From assembly GCA_019843655.1 (NCBI GenBank), contig JACDQD010000006.1:11524034-11588033 (forward strand): a DNA stretch of 64,000 nucleotides, written 5' to 3'. Under the pieces are notes generated by a model. That model did no database searches, was not told the DNA's origin, and saw only the letters and a list, made by a program, of their open reading frames with translations. Positions 12,050 through 26,200 of the stretch are shown here, in pieces; within the stretch, counting starts at the first letter, position 1, and the number at the start of each line of letters is the position of its first letter. The position numbers were made by a program, and so were the translations under genes. Source of the DNA: Lethocerus indicus (lineage: Eukaryota > Arthropoda > Insecta > Hemiptera > Belostomatidae).

Positions 12050-15000
12050 GTCTGTGGCCCTTAACTGCCCTCCTCTTATTGGACGGACAGTCCCGTATAA
12101 TGTGATCGACGTCCTACTTCACACCCTTAATTGCACTACTTCATTACTACGCACTTCTCTCGCTTCCAGTCCTATATTCCCGTTATTCTTAGCCCGTCCG
12201 TTTAAACAAATTTGTCCGACACAATAAATTATAGTCCTGTCTGGTCGGGTCCGATTCGTCCTATGAATAATGCTTTCTGGGCGTTTCGTGATATTTAACT
12301 GTTTTAACTGGCTCCGATTCAACAGGCCGGTCCTTGATATCTAATGTTCAGTTCGTTCTTTCTAGTAGACAATGGTTTATAGATTCCAGTTGCGATAGTA
12401 ATATCTGTGTTTTGAGAGTACGTGCGCTTGAGTATGGAATATCATCGACTTCCCGTTAGTACGATAGCGAGGATGTCATGTTGCCTGCCGATTATGCTTC
12501 ATCATTGGGTACACTAACAAACATGAAGACAGTAAAAGTATAGTAAGGATGGTGACGGAATGCTCCAACTGTTGCGGGTGTGTAAGTAGTGTTTATTTAA
12601 TCCATCCACACCATGATGCCATTTGGGCACTTAATTTCTTACAATAAAACGGAGAAAGTACACTAATGTTTTTCGTACCAACCGATTGAAATAGGCCTTG
12701 TTTAATGCATTCAGGGCTCTTGTGTTTTGTAAACATCGAAAATTTGAAGGACAGATCTATAAGCCAAGAATTTATTTGAATTTGAAAATCGAATTTAAAA
12801 CTAAACCCAAGGCCAGTTATTCTCGGTTCGAGTGCGAGTGGTAATTTATGACTCGTTAGTGACGTTTACGACTATTTTACTGACGTCATATTTTTTATAT
12901 CTGTGGAATAACAGCGCCTTAGTCTATCTTTTATAGTTTCAATATTTATTTCGTATTTCTCTGGGTTTTTTTGGAGTTGGGGGTATTATTATTTTATTTT
13001 TCTTATCCTTATCGCTTTATCCTCTTGTGGCGTCTCATAGTGTGAAGCCAGCGGCATATGGTCCTTGCTGCCTAAGCACGCTGAAGGAGCTGCATTCTGC
13101 GTAATTAAACTTTCTAAACCGGCTAAACTGAGTCGGATTCGTGCCCCAACGTTTATCAGCTGATCGGACGGGAAAAATGTAAATATGCCTTCTGTCAGAA
13201 TGGGGTATATTATTTAAATCTAGATTCTGTTCTGAAAATATGATGAATGAAATTAATCTGATCCCTAAATCTGACGGGTCTGACATATTTTTTAGATTTT
13301 GAAATTTATTAACGATAATCAAATTAGTTTTCCGGGGTCGTTTGAATTGTGTTCTTAGTAAATTCAAACTTGAAACAATAACGCTTTAATTATTCGTCAA
13401 ACTAGATATTGTAAAATGTGTAGAAACCTTTGTGTGTCCGCTGTATTGGACGCTATTGTCTATGGATCGTCCGCATATTCCGGGAATTGATCCAAAGGCA
13501 TTCTCCGGGACTGAAACGCATTGCAGCCCCCTGTGGACGGGACGCCGCTAAAATGCGCATTTGTCCTCCCGGTTTATTGTCGGTTTTATCTCGCTATCCC
13601 GGCTCTGTTTAGTCCGTATAATTGACCCGATTGTACCTTACTGTTTACTCGGCAACGTATTTCCCCTTCTGCTGTTTATCCAGGATTTAGAATTGTGGCG
13701 GTGCTCATTATTTTTAAATGTCTTTTCTATGTGCGGTTTCTGAAAGGCAATTTTGATGGGCTTATGAATTGGTTTGATTGGCTGTAAATTTTTCTCATAA
13801 TTTTACTTTCAGAATACAGTGACACAGTGGGGTAGGTTTGTTGCTACATTAGGACTGTGCTCAAATCAATAATTACAATATAACAAAGGAAACATAAAAA
13901 ATTAGTTAATAACTGTGATACCTTAAGGGATCATAATTCGGTCGGATAATTTGGGGATTATTCGACCAAAAAAATTGTCACACTCATTACTGAGAAACTT
14001 TGTTCCCTTCTCTTGTCCTGGCTGTTAAGATTTCAAATCCATGTTAAATGAATACGATCCGATTCAGACGAGTCTCCCTGCCACTGTGCAAGGCGCGCTG
14101 TCGAATTACAATGCGATCCACAATCCCGTTCGTATTCCGCTTGCATTGACGTTTGAAGGTTAATTGTTCATCCTGTGTCCGAAATCGACGTTTGCTTCCT
14201 ATTTCTGAACGGTGCGATGTGTCCTTGTAGGCATCTACAGTCATCTGCATAATTGAGATGCTGCATAATGCGCCGCCAGTGTTAATCTCTGTCGTCACCG
14301 ATACAATTACACTTAGTGGGGTAGCGATCGTTGTAGAGACGGTAAATGGTTAAAGAGCTAATCTAATTTCGTTTACGATTGATTGGTCTTAGTGTATTTT
14401 GACGATTGTTTTGCGTAAATATGTAGCGAAAACGGAAGAATGCAATATTTGCAAAAGGACGTATGGGTAAAGCGTTGAAACACCGTGCGTTTAATGGGTT
14501 TAGGTTTCAATGGTTTAGGTAATTCAATTGCATGGTAGTAGTAGCGCAGGACAAAACCGAATGGCACACACAAGCTGGAGGTGCCTAAAAGCCGTGCTCT
14601 GTATAATTTCGGTAGCTTCGAATTCCGGGTTTCAGACCTGTCAACTTGTCCCCTTACCCTTTTAGCAGCCCACAACCACCCTCTCGGTGCCGCGTGGGTA
14701 TTATTCAACAGCTATTTTCAAAAATACGGCTGACGGTCAAGCGACAATTTAAATTTTCAGATTAAGCTTGACCATTATCTCAAAACTCCTTAATATGATA
14801 ACGCTTTGAAAATATAAAGTGTTAAAATTATTTAACCGTTTCATTTATGCCGTTTAGCCTACCATGATCTAAATTTCCCCCTCAGAAAATTGGCGTTGCT
14901 AGTTTATTAAATGGGAAAAAAATCAATTTTAGTAGATATTATGTTGTTAAAGTAAGTAATTTTTAATTTTTAGTTTTTAGCTCAAGGCACGTCTTAGGCC

Positions 15001-18000
15001 AATGATGTCGTTTTACATAATCCTTGAGTTTGTAAATTAATATATCAGTTTGGAAGGGGGTGAGTTTGGAATAAAACTGCTGCGATAACTCGTCAATTTG
15101 GTCCTACGCTGTACCGGTTTCGGCTTCTCGCCAGTAGCATTCCATCACCATCAGTTCAGTACTGTGACTGCAGTGTTATTGTACTACGAATAAATGCAGA
15201 GGAATAATATCAAACATGAAAGCATTGAGAATATTCGATCGGAACAGAAGACAGAAGATCAGTCTTCTGCGACCATCATTCGCAGTATTGAGTTTGTTAG
15301 GTTGTTTCATAGTATATCTTCTTTATATATGTATTAATTTTCCTATTCTGCCGTACGGCAGTTGCCAGGCGCCCCTACCTGAACCTGACGCCCTCCCCCC
15401 CTCCGGCAGGTGCTCCCCAGTCAGCTGTTGCCTCAGTGTCCCTTCGGCCCTCCTCCCGGAGTATTCTCTCGCGGTTTGATCCCCCCGTTCGGGTCTAAAA
15501 TTCCGTGCGGCGAATTTTCATTCGGCCTCGGCTGCTGAGATTGTTCTTCGGTCGCGTGCTCCCTCTCTAGTTGTTTTTACGTGGACTGTATGCAAATCCC
15601 TGCCCATTAATACTTGTTGTTCTCCCCGTCCGCGTTTATTCTACTTTTCAAGCCGAAATATGAAAGGGTAAGTTATATACCATTTATCGTGTTAATACTG
15701 ATATTTTTAGTTTTACTTAAAGATATTTTTCTTTTCAGATTTTTACGAACCTATCGTTGTAACATTTTGTATGCATTACTTTGATTTATATTAGTCATTA
15801 AAATGATACAATATAATATTGTTTGGGTGTGATGTTTTTGTAAATAGTTTTATATTATATTATTGTAGGGAGGTCCACGAAGGTTCTGAATATCGTCATT
15901 CGTTTGTTTGGTCCCACGATAGACAGGTTTGGGCTTTTCGTAACCTCTAGTAATACTGAGTTACGTGATGAGGAATTTCGTTACTGATGGAAATCGGTCT
16001 GACATAGGGCAAAGCAAGCGAGAGAAATCAGAAAATAATATGATTGATGAGTTGTAGGTTCACCCACTTCATGTGGGTTTCCGTTAACAGGTGACAGATG
16101 CGCTGGTAAGCGTCATATTAAACGTCTAGTTATAATTTAGAATTTTGATCGCTGTTACTGACGCTGAATTATGGTTTACTATAGGAATACTCGTTTTATT
16201 CTCTTTATACATTTTTTAATCTAGCCTGTATATTGTGTTTTGTCTGCATTAAATGTTTGATGAGCAATTGATATAGCTTTAGATCAATTCCTCTTTAGTC
16301 TTAAGTAAACTGTTATACTATTTCTGGCAAATTTTAAAAGTATTACAAATTGGATTAAAAAATAACAATTCTTTTATTATGTGGCGCAACTGTTTTTGTT
16401 GAATCACTGGCGTTGTAATTTTCCGTTTAATTTCTGTTTAACCTGGTTTAGAACAGTGACATTCAACCCAATTTATCGTCCAACTCGGGCGCTAAGTTTT
16501 GTTACCGAGTGCAAGTTGGCTCGGCACGCTCTGGGACACGTTTTTGTGTCGGGGCGACAATGCCCGAAGGAAGTCCCGTAGACTACTTCCCCTACGACGT
16601 CCGTAGACCAAGTTGGTAGGGGCGACCGTATCGATTTCCTTTTCAACTTTGTCACGGGACTCGGCCCCTCCTTAATTTATGTTAACTCCTCCCCTTTGGG
16701 GATGCTTCTCCTTTTGTCCTAGACAACGATTAGTTGGTTTGGCGGGGATCTTCGTTACGGAATTTCAAAAAATGAAATTCGCTAGGTATTCTCCTTTTAT
16801 ATAGGTTAATACTGTTTTATGGGGTGATTTATAAAAGTAACGAATATTTCCAAATGTAACAAAAGTTTTACAAAAAAATTGAGATTTAAGGAAACATTTT
16901 CGTCTCCTGCGTTTCACTGACATCGGGTCGCGTGCTGACACGTGTTAATAATGTACGGATTAATCAAGATGGGATGTTTAATTCAATTCTATGCGGAGTT
17001 GTCCTAATGGTTGAGGAGATGGTGGAGGAAGTGAGATGTTAAGTAAAGAGAGCGGGGTTCAAGTGGCACTTTAGCAGTGCGTCAGCTCGAGTCGCGACAT
17101 TTGTCTTTGGAGCCGCGTTGAGGAGCGGATGTCTCGTCCTATCCCGGTAGTCTCTCGCTGTTCGTGCATCACTTACAAAACTTGATTGGCCCGAGACTTC
17201 TTAGCTTTGCCGCTCGGATGCTCGTACTGCAACAGAATGCTTATGCATTCTGTCGCTGGAATTATTTTCGTTGTGTTCGTCTTATTATATTATAGAATAA
17301 ATGATTTTACTGTGATTTAAACATTAATATCTTCGTCTATCATTAAACTATTGCCTCATTACCTGTATATTTGCCTTCGTGGCCGATCACCTACCTGATG
17401 TGAGTGGTTCTAGAGACACACAATATTATTGTTATTGTTTCTTTGAAAGGATGGCCCCTCCGAACCCCTTGTGGGGCTATCTCGGTTACTGAATATGTTA
17501 CCGCGATGAATACAAAAAGCGGACCTACTTTTTCTGCATGCCATAAAATATTCATTCTTAAACGCGGCCCGGCACTATTTTCAGACACGACGACTGCCCA
17601 TTGAAGCGCAAACGGACGAGCCGACCAAATGGACGGCACTAGATTCGGTCAGGATAATTCATCGAGATTTGTTTTATTTTAATATCCGACCGAGAAAATT
17701 AGATAATTCTCGGCCATTAATCACTCTAAGGCTAATTAATTGGGGAAAAAACTCATTAGTAACGGAAATTTGGGGAGCGCCACATGGGTAACACTTTATC
17801 AATGTCAGTCGGAACTCTGGATACGAAACTTCAGGGCCAGTGATTTGTCTGGTTCGAACATACTGGCTGTTATTCGGACGCACTTCGCTTATCTGAAACG
17901 ATATGTTGTCTTTTCACCGCCATCAACCTATCGCAAAATATCGGATAAAGTTCTAATTTCCCATTAAATTATTTTTACTGAAATGAGGACCTGGGCGTAT

Positions 18001-20218
18001 TGAAGTAAATTGAGATTCGTTCATTATCAATTATAATTCGCAAATTATTCTATGGTTGAATTGAACATCGCCGGTAATCGGACGCTTTTCAGTTAATTTC
18101 AATGTTCACCATTATATGTTTGGGATTCCATCTGTACATTCGTTCAAGTCGGTTATAGTCAATGTTTGGATTCAACCCAAATTTGGAAAAAGTATTCTAG
18201 GCTCATTCAATAGTATACAAAAATCACACTTGAAGCCCTCATCTTTCGGTTTTCTGAATCTAGTGTTATGAATTTTCTATCGATAATTTTAATTTGACTT
18301 ACGCAGTTTAATTGCCGAGGTTTCTACTTATTAATTGATTAAATTGAAAAATTGAACCTTGACTTTCATATGTTTGTGAACAAGTGAAAGTATAGATGAG
18401 GCAGTAGCATTGCATTGTATTACTTCGAGTTCTCACGCTTTCATAATTCCCGCAGTAGTATGTTGGGTAAACTTAATTCACTTAGAGTGTAAGTTGCTAG
18501 GGAAGTTAGTGTGCTAATAGGATCAGCAACCTTTTAGGGTCTATCATAAAATGGGGTATATCAAATACATTCTTAACATAACTAATTGCCTTTGTTCGCT
18601 TTTATTGGTGAAGCTAAGATTCTCGAATTAGCCACAGATTAAGTTAAATGCTAAAATCTCCCACTCCGATATTGTTGAAATAATGGAATGTTTGATGAAA
18701 TGCAAGGTATATTTTGCTGTATCTATTCTTAGTAGGAACGGGAACAATTTAAGTTCTTTTTTGAAATAATCAAGAAATTAGCTTATTTCGCTGAGAAGTA
18801 TCTCTCGCCTAGACCTTGCGTCGTTTTGATTTTCGAATCGAATCGCCCGGTTAATTAAACATTTAACGGTCGAACTGTATTATTGGCCGAGGTGTTAAAT
18901 TATAGGCTCGTGGCAGTGTCGTCTAGAGGGAGCGGCCACTCTTTTAGAAACTCAAGGGCGGCCAACATTTCCCTTACAGTATATAGCGGCGTTACTGCCC
19001 GGCGGGAGCCTGAAAAATCCAATTGATTTAATGGAAGCCAACAGAGTCTCGCCTTTCACGCCGATATAGGAGCTATTTTCGTTCTCTGAGCGAAGAAAGA
19101 GAGAAGGGAGCGATCCACCTTGTAAAAGGAGAATGGCGAACAGAAATGTTTCATACTTCCGATATCGATTTCCCGTGTGTTATTGAATTGATGGGTGATT
19201 TACTAACGGAAGAATGATACTTTTGTTCATTACTGCAGTATGGACACATTGTAAATCAAATTCAAGTTTAAGCGGCTATTTTAATCTGTTATAATTGGCT
19301 CTTATTATTTTTGTAACGGGACCAACAAAACAGGGTGAACATTATAGCTACTTACTTTTCTAAAAGAGAATGTATGATGTGTTCTGTATATACTTAAATT
19401 TTTATTAATAGTATGAAGTTGTGTTTTTCTATATCTGGCCTATATGTCTGTATATCCTAACCGGAATTTTCCGAACACTTTTGTTGCTTTTTTCCTGGGT
19501 TTAGACTACCTCGGCCGTGCGTCCCTCGGTTTGTTTTTCCTCCAGAGTGGTGTTTCGCGTCCTTCAAAAAATGACCCTTCGTTCGAGGACAAGCACGAGC
19601 GCTGTCACTAGATAAGATTAACGCGCCTACTGTCACCGGCAGGAAACCGTTTTCCGAGATAGAACGTCGGACTGATAAAAAAACCGGAACGCGTAAAATG
19701 CATTGGACCGCTTTTAAAACGAGTTCTAACGAACCGGGGCGAGTTCGCATTTTGGAGGTGACAGGCCCCGTTCAAACTATTGCAGTTGGCAATTGTACCC
19801 CTGTACATCTCTGAATTAGTTACCGTGACATCATCCCAAATTCGTTACTGAAACAAATTACGTAATGGTTGCCGTTATCCTTAATCAATAACGAAGGAAT
19901 ATCTGGCAGGAAATGTCGAGTTGGTATCTCGTGAAAGAGAACGGCACATTTAAAAATACTATTAAGAATGGCTTGCGTCTTTTTATTCTGCAGATCAACG
20001 AAAATTTACTCCTTGTAATTGCCAATAATAGTTCGCTTCCTGTTCACGAACAGTGTGTTTCTGAATTCTATATTGGGCCTTGTATTTTTCCGAAGAATGT
20101 TTCCTCAGCTCACGTTTTCCTCGTTATCCTCACCATTCTACCTTTACCAATTCCTGTATTTGTAATCCACTTTTGGGCTGTGAAATGTACTTCATGAGTC
20201 ATTTATGAATGATATTTG

Positions 20219-23200
20219 CTAATGGAATACCCTGCTGAAACAGGGAAAAATGACTATTTTGACTATATGACTAGCAGATTCTTTTTTATGTCGGTTGACC
20301 TCGTCGTGCACTATGCAAAAACGTATTCTGTTGCGTCGCTTGGATGCTGCATAAGAAACATTTGGTATAGATACGTTGAGTGATCGCTCTTGGGGTAGAC
20401 TTATTTCTGGATCATTGGAATCTGTAATTGTCAATTTCCGGGCATAAATTTTTATGTACTTTTTCTTACGGCGGATGTTAGCTTTATCAGTGCATACATC
20501 GGACAATGCAAACCGAACGAGGAAGCCTTGAGTATTTCAACATTACGTTTCCTCCGCAATTTCCTCCTGTGATGATGCCATCAGTAACATATTTCCCTCC
20601 ACTGTCACCTTTTCACTCCTCGTGTATATTCATGAAGCATATCCTACGTCGGGACTGTGATTCGTTCAAACGATTATTTTGTGTAATTTATGTGTTATTG
20701 ATTATTTCCTAAAAATAGTTATAATAATTTAGAAACTGAATTTGGCACCATTCCTTTGTTCGAAAACGAACTGATAAATTGTTGTTTATGCATTCCCGGT
20801 AGTAATGCAGGCTACGTAAATAAAATTTGTTTAGCTTGACTTTAAGCAGCAGCGGTTGTTCATTCCGCCTCTGCTTATTTCATGATGGAAAATCACTGAA
20901 ATTCCGTAGGGTCTAGAACTAAACATATGAGTAGATTTCAGCAAGGATCTGTTTTGCATTTGGTAAAGCTCCAGGGTTTTCCTCTCGGATATTGATCCGC
21001 CCTGGATCCGATGTTTACAGAGTGGGATGGCGTTTTTAGAACCAGTATCAATTATTTCGATTATAGATCAGAGCTTTCGGATGTGTACTTGCACACGCGC
21101 CAAGATTATTGGCTTCGAGTCAAAAACCGAATCACAGAACTGGCACGGAACTTTATACGATTCTACCGCGGTGAGGTCAACATCTGACGGGCAAATTTTG
21201 GCTGCCGGAAGGTCTGGTGAAAAAGGCGGGTCGCCCGCAGAACGCCTTTAGCGTCGGTCTGCGTCCAATTGATACCCGCTTGTTCCATAACTTGAAATAT
21301 TCATGCCTAACGTTTTCTGAATATAAATTCCCTTACAGACACCCGACCAATTCCAATTTCGGTGTCCGGGGTCTTGGGAATGAAACGAACGGGCTATACG
21401 TTTGAAACAAGTAATATTCGCTTGTTCTTCTGGAGGAACAACACTATAGAAAGGGACAGTTAATAGAATTTTGTAGTTGGGCGCCTGAACAGGGTTTTCT
21501 CACGATACGTTTCTCCCGCCTCTGCAATAAAGGTACTCGATTATGGCCCTGTTAGTCTACGTTCTATGTCTCCCAGGGTTAAAAGGCCCTGCGGGCCAAT
21601 TTTGTTAATAATCAGCTCCAGTTATATTCAGTATGTGTCTGTTGTTGGAATACGTTTATATAGCGTTAAAATAGCTAGAATAAAATCGTCTGAACTTCAT
21701 TTCTGAGTATACCGAGGCTAGCCTAACTACCACGCCGTCTCCAAAAAATAATGTTCCTATGAAATTTGTCTTATACTTGTCCTCCTGTAAAGCAAAAAAA
21801 CTTTTGGAATTTAAAAAATAATATTATATTATTCGTATTAATATTGTATTTAGTACGTGTAATATTTTTATAAGAAAATGCATAACTAAAACTTTTTGTG
21901 ATTTGTTTCAAAAATGTATTTATGAAAAATCATTATCGGTCGATGACTTAATTTCTTTTCCATTCTTCAATTTTCATAATGTATGTATTTATTCGTGTAC
22001 AGAAGTCGGTCGAAAACGCTTTTTCGTTCCATCCTCTTTTACATATGGTAATCTCGAGCGGAAGGACGGTCTTATTTCTTCATATTGCCTTCAGGACTGC
22101 GCCATATGCGATAAAAAAGGAATTATTCCTTAAAGCTTCTTTACTTCCGGCAGTTAAAAAATTACAGCCGCTAGTAGCGAGAATTGGCTGTATAGTACCT
22201 ACTCTCTTTTCACGGTGGATTGTTACGCCCACAGGTTCGATGGTAGGTGACCGGTAGGGGTCAGATCTTTCACCTGTCAGTAACACAAAGAGGTTTTCCT
22301 ATAGTTCTACTGGATCTGTGTTGACTTTGCTGACATGATTTCAGCGAAAAAGTACTTCCGTATCTACGCATGAGGTATCGCTCGCTGTATTACCAATGAA
22401 TTTCTACTGTCCTCTGTAGAAGTCCGAAAAGCCCAGCGGAAAAAGAAAATCGCGTGAGTTTTGAGCGATCCTTGTGTTTTACCATTTTGTTTTGTACAAT
22501 ATATTGTCCCGATAGTTTTTCAATGAACGTGCTTATTTAGAACGAAATCAGATTGAATTGAGCGTATGCTAAACGACGGCTACCGGTAGGGTTGTGGGTC
22601 CGCAAACGGATAGCCGGGCTCCAACAATTATTTGAACAGGAACCTCGGTCCGTTTATTCCGCCGTCGGGGAATAATTTAAGAGTAGACCCTCACCCAACC
22701 CCCTTTATACGATTCGACTTCCTGTACTCGTCCAGCAGATTTGATCGAGTGGGGTTATTAGCCGAATAATTAACTACAGAGTACGTCCGGAGTTCGGTTC
22801 AAATTTTATTTAACCTATATCTTGGTTTGACGGTGATACAGAATTCAACGCTTTATGTGACGGTTCTCCGAGGCAAATGATGTTATGTAGCGCTGCCAGA
22901 ATGAATGTTTATAACTTTTTGTTAGACTGCGGTATTTTTAAAGTTATTTAATATATTATTCGCGCTCATTTAGTTTCCATCGACTTTAAATATCGGCCGA
23001 TGCATCTTAGCTACTGAATCGTTGAGTTTGCTTAATTTAATAAGTTAAGGGCGTTAAATGGGATAAGCAGGAAAAGGTTTTGGCGGCGGCTGAAAGTTTG
23101 AAGTTTCCGCGGGGTCGCGAGGATAAGAAAGAAGTTTGTTGTATTAGAAGTGCAAACTCCCGAACGTCGGAAGTAACCTCCGACGGGTCCTAACTTTACA

Positions 23201-26200
23201 ACAGCTGTCACGTGGGGGAACTTCTCAATAGGAGATCGATGAATTATGGAACGGACCAGGGTTGGTCCCTTCTACTGGGACCCAGTTTTAGTGCCTTTAA
23301 TTATTCATTGTTTCCGCGTAAACATCAATTTTGATGTGACTCCTTGTGTCCAACATAGATACTGGGTAGTGCACGATCACTTAGCTCTAAGGTCAAATTT
23401 TGATGCGAATAAATGATTTATTCAAGTGTATGTTGGGGTTATCAAAATTAAGTAAGCATCTGTTATCATCTTATGATAATCAAAGTGATTGGTCACGCGT
23501 AGCTGAGTATCTACAACTGGCACAGTTTTGCGCCAATCGCAAATTTATATGTCAATTCCCACGTTGACTATCATTTCAACGTAGCTAGTTCACCACACAC
23601 ATTTTTGTGATTTTTGATTGCTTTTGTTTTTTCTTTTGGAATGTGAACAGGTCGGTAAAAATGTTACATACTTTAGTAAAGGAGAATTTTTACATGTAAT
23701 ACGCTTTTTATCATTTCGAAAAAACATCTCCCTCGCCGCTGTCACTTTATGATTCTCCAGGAGAGGGGGAGGAGGAAATAACATTCTTTGAAAGGCGAGG
23801 GATTTAAATATTCATCTTCGCAGGTTCGGTGAATTTGCTTTTTATGTCTTCCCCTTTGGCCCCGCGAGATCCCGTCTGTGAAGAATGATCTACAATTCGG
23901 CAATGGATATTTGAATAACTCTCGTAGGGCCCCTCAGTAACGATTCTTCGACATTCGCGCTTTCCATTTCGATAACCTCTACAAACGTTTTGAGACCGTT
24001 GCCAGCCTTTTCGACAGAATAATGAGTCAACGGAGTTTCACATAATGATAACGCGTAATGTCGCTCCCAGCGTCATTCGCATATATTTCTCCTCAAAAAT
24101 CCCTCCCTAAGGATAATTTCCGCTACCGTAAAAGAAAGTCTACCTTCCCTTCCCTTTATCCCTAACGACGTTTTGATGATAATCCGTTTAAGAGTAAAGT
24201 TATCTTATCTGGTTGAATTATGCATCACGGGCTTTCGCCGGCCACGCTAATGAGGCGTTCGCCTCCCATTTTTGTAGGGGCTGGCACCTGTGTAAGTATT
24301 TCACGGTGGTAATGAAATTTTAGTTTTTTTCCAATTTGAATGGAAAATTTAGGTTTTAATTAGTTAGAACACGTTTGGTATTTGGGAATCATTGTCGGGC
24401 ATTGTATTTTTATCCTTGCGAATATTTTTAGATGTTAATAAGATATTTAGATATTTTTATCGATATGGTTCTCGCAGTCTGTTTAAGCACCTCCACTCGC
24501 ACCCAGTGAATGATGATACACCGGTTAATGCTTCCAGCCGGTTATTTCATGGCGACCCGGCAATTTATAATACGGAGGGAAAGATTTTCTTATTGTTTTT
24601 CTGACAACTACCCTATCTGATGTAGACCGGTATCAGTTTTTTCCATTGCCGGTTTCCCAGCGCTGGTTATAAACCATCCAGGCGGTCGTGTTTCGGTCAC
24701 GTTTTGGCGCTGGGTGTTAATTAAATGAGGCTCGAAAGGCACACCGCTTCCCAGCTAACGGAGATAACAGCATTTCTTTTTCCCTACTCATCAATTCCTA
24801 TCCCTTGTGGGTTATTTTGAGGGTTCTAAATTTATAAAACAATTTCGCGAACAATGTAAAAGTTTTTCTGTGGCACGAATGAAACCCAGAAACCAAGAAT
24901 TAGAATGAATTTAATAAGTAGAGAATGAAAAATGTATCAAAAACCCGCAACAAAATTTTGTATATCTGTGTACTATTGGCACTTTTGTATAGTAGAAAAC
25001 AATTGCTCCAAAAAGTTTTTAGAAAAAATAATTATTGTCGATACCTATATAGTTTACAATATAGTAAGTGGTGGGGAGGTCCCGAATTTGATTCTCACTG
25101 CCTGCAAATATTTGCAGTAATTGTGAATTTCAAACATTTCCTTTACTTTTAATCCTATTTAAAATTGGGGTATGGGCAAACTCTGGAAGTTTAAAATAAA
25201 AATCCAGTTACTCGCAGGCCATATTAATTATGTTTGGTTTCTAACTCGTTCCCATTGCGAACTGCGGAAAAATGATCACTTGCAAAATAGTACGCTGTAT
25301 TCAAGTTAGTATTGAAATGATAATTGTTCGTATTTGATCTTGTGCGTTCTCTTTTGTTTCCCAATTTGTTCTTTTCACTGTAGTATAATTAAAAAGGAAA
25401 ATAAGCAACAATCGGACAGAAAGGACCGATTGACTCGTGCACTAATTAATCTGAGAAGTGAAAACCGGGAGCGGCGCGGTTACAATGGCGTTGTATAGGT
25501 GAAACTGGATTTTCTTTGTAAATGAACCGAATAAATTACCCTCCTCTAAGCCCATTTGAGTGAGACTATTAACTTTCACTACAATAGACGCAGACCTCGT
25601 TATTGCAAGGCATGTATAAAATATGAAACAGTAATTTAACTGCGTTGCGATATTCAAAATTCCCCGTAATGTATGCATTAGCCGCTGGGCTTCTTAAATT
25701 ATCTTAAGTATTTAAAACCAATTAGTACTAAGTGTGCCACAGAAATATTTTACCAGTATTTTTAAAGGTTCTCCGTTTCATTATGCAACGTACGGTTAGG
25801 TGAAGTCCTGACGGGCAAGAAGATGTTGGATTTCCTATAAAAGGTTTAGGGCGCAATTTCTATACTGTTTTCATGTTTTTTTTCCGTAAAGTTTTTAAAC
25901 GCGTACTGTTCATGGTAGCATTAACGATTCATGTTTCACTCACCGCACGGCGGACCGACCGATGTTTAAAGAATGGTTTTCCGCCATTTCCTGGGGAGCC
26001 GGAGACCATAAATGCGAGCCAGACGGGGCGGAAAGGGGGCATAGCTGATGAAGGGAGAGATGTGGGTGTGTCGCTCTCCCTTCTGGAAATCCGTTATCGT
26101 TCAGCTCACGGCTCACCCCGTCAGCTCAGCTAAAAGACACCCCTTAAGTCTACACTGGGGATATACAAGGATATGCGATGGAAATCCTTTTCAGTAATCC

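Larger units (their letters stand above)
8756..20218. other. Non-coding stretch, no gene seen
   Basis: No ORF here resembles a known protein. Visible structure: a 16-bp homeodomain-type palindrome at 10365-10380, two diverged copies of an element at 11433-11510 and 11768-11842, a pyrimidine tract at 11994-12049, and a 9-bp hairpin at 17232-17253. CpG is frequent throughout. No transposase or reverse-transcriptase motif was seen. Confidence 0.5.

Noticed and set aside
25068..25110. Possible tRNA-derived SINE with B-box-like GGTCCCGAATTTGATTC
   Set aside because: The consensus is broken, no A box was found and no tail or flanking duplication is visible.
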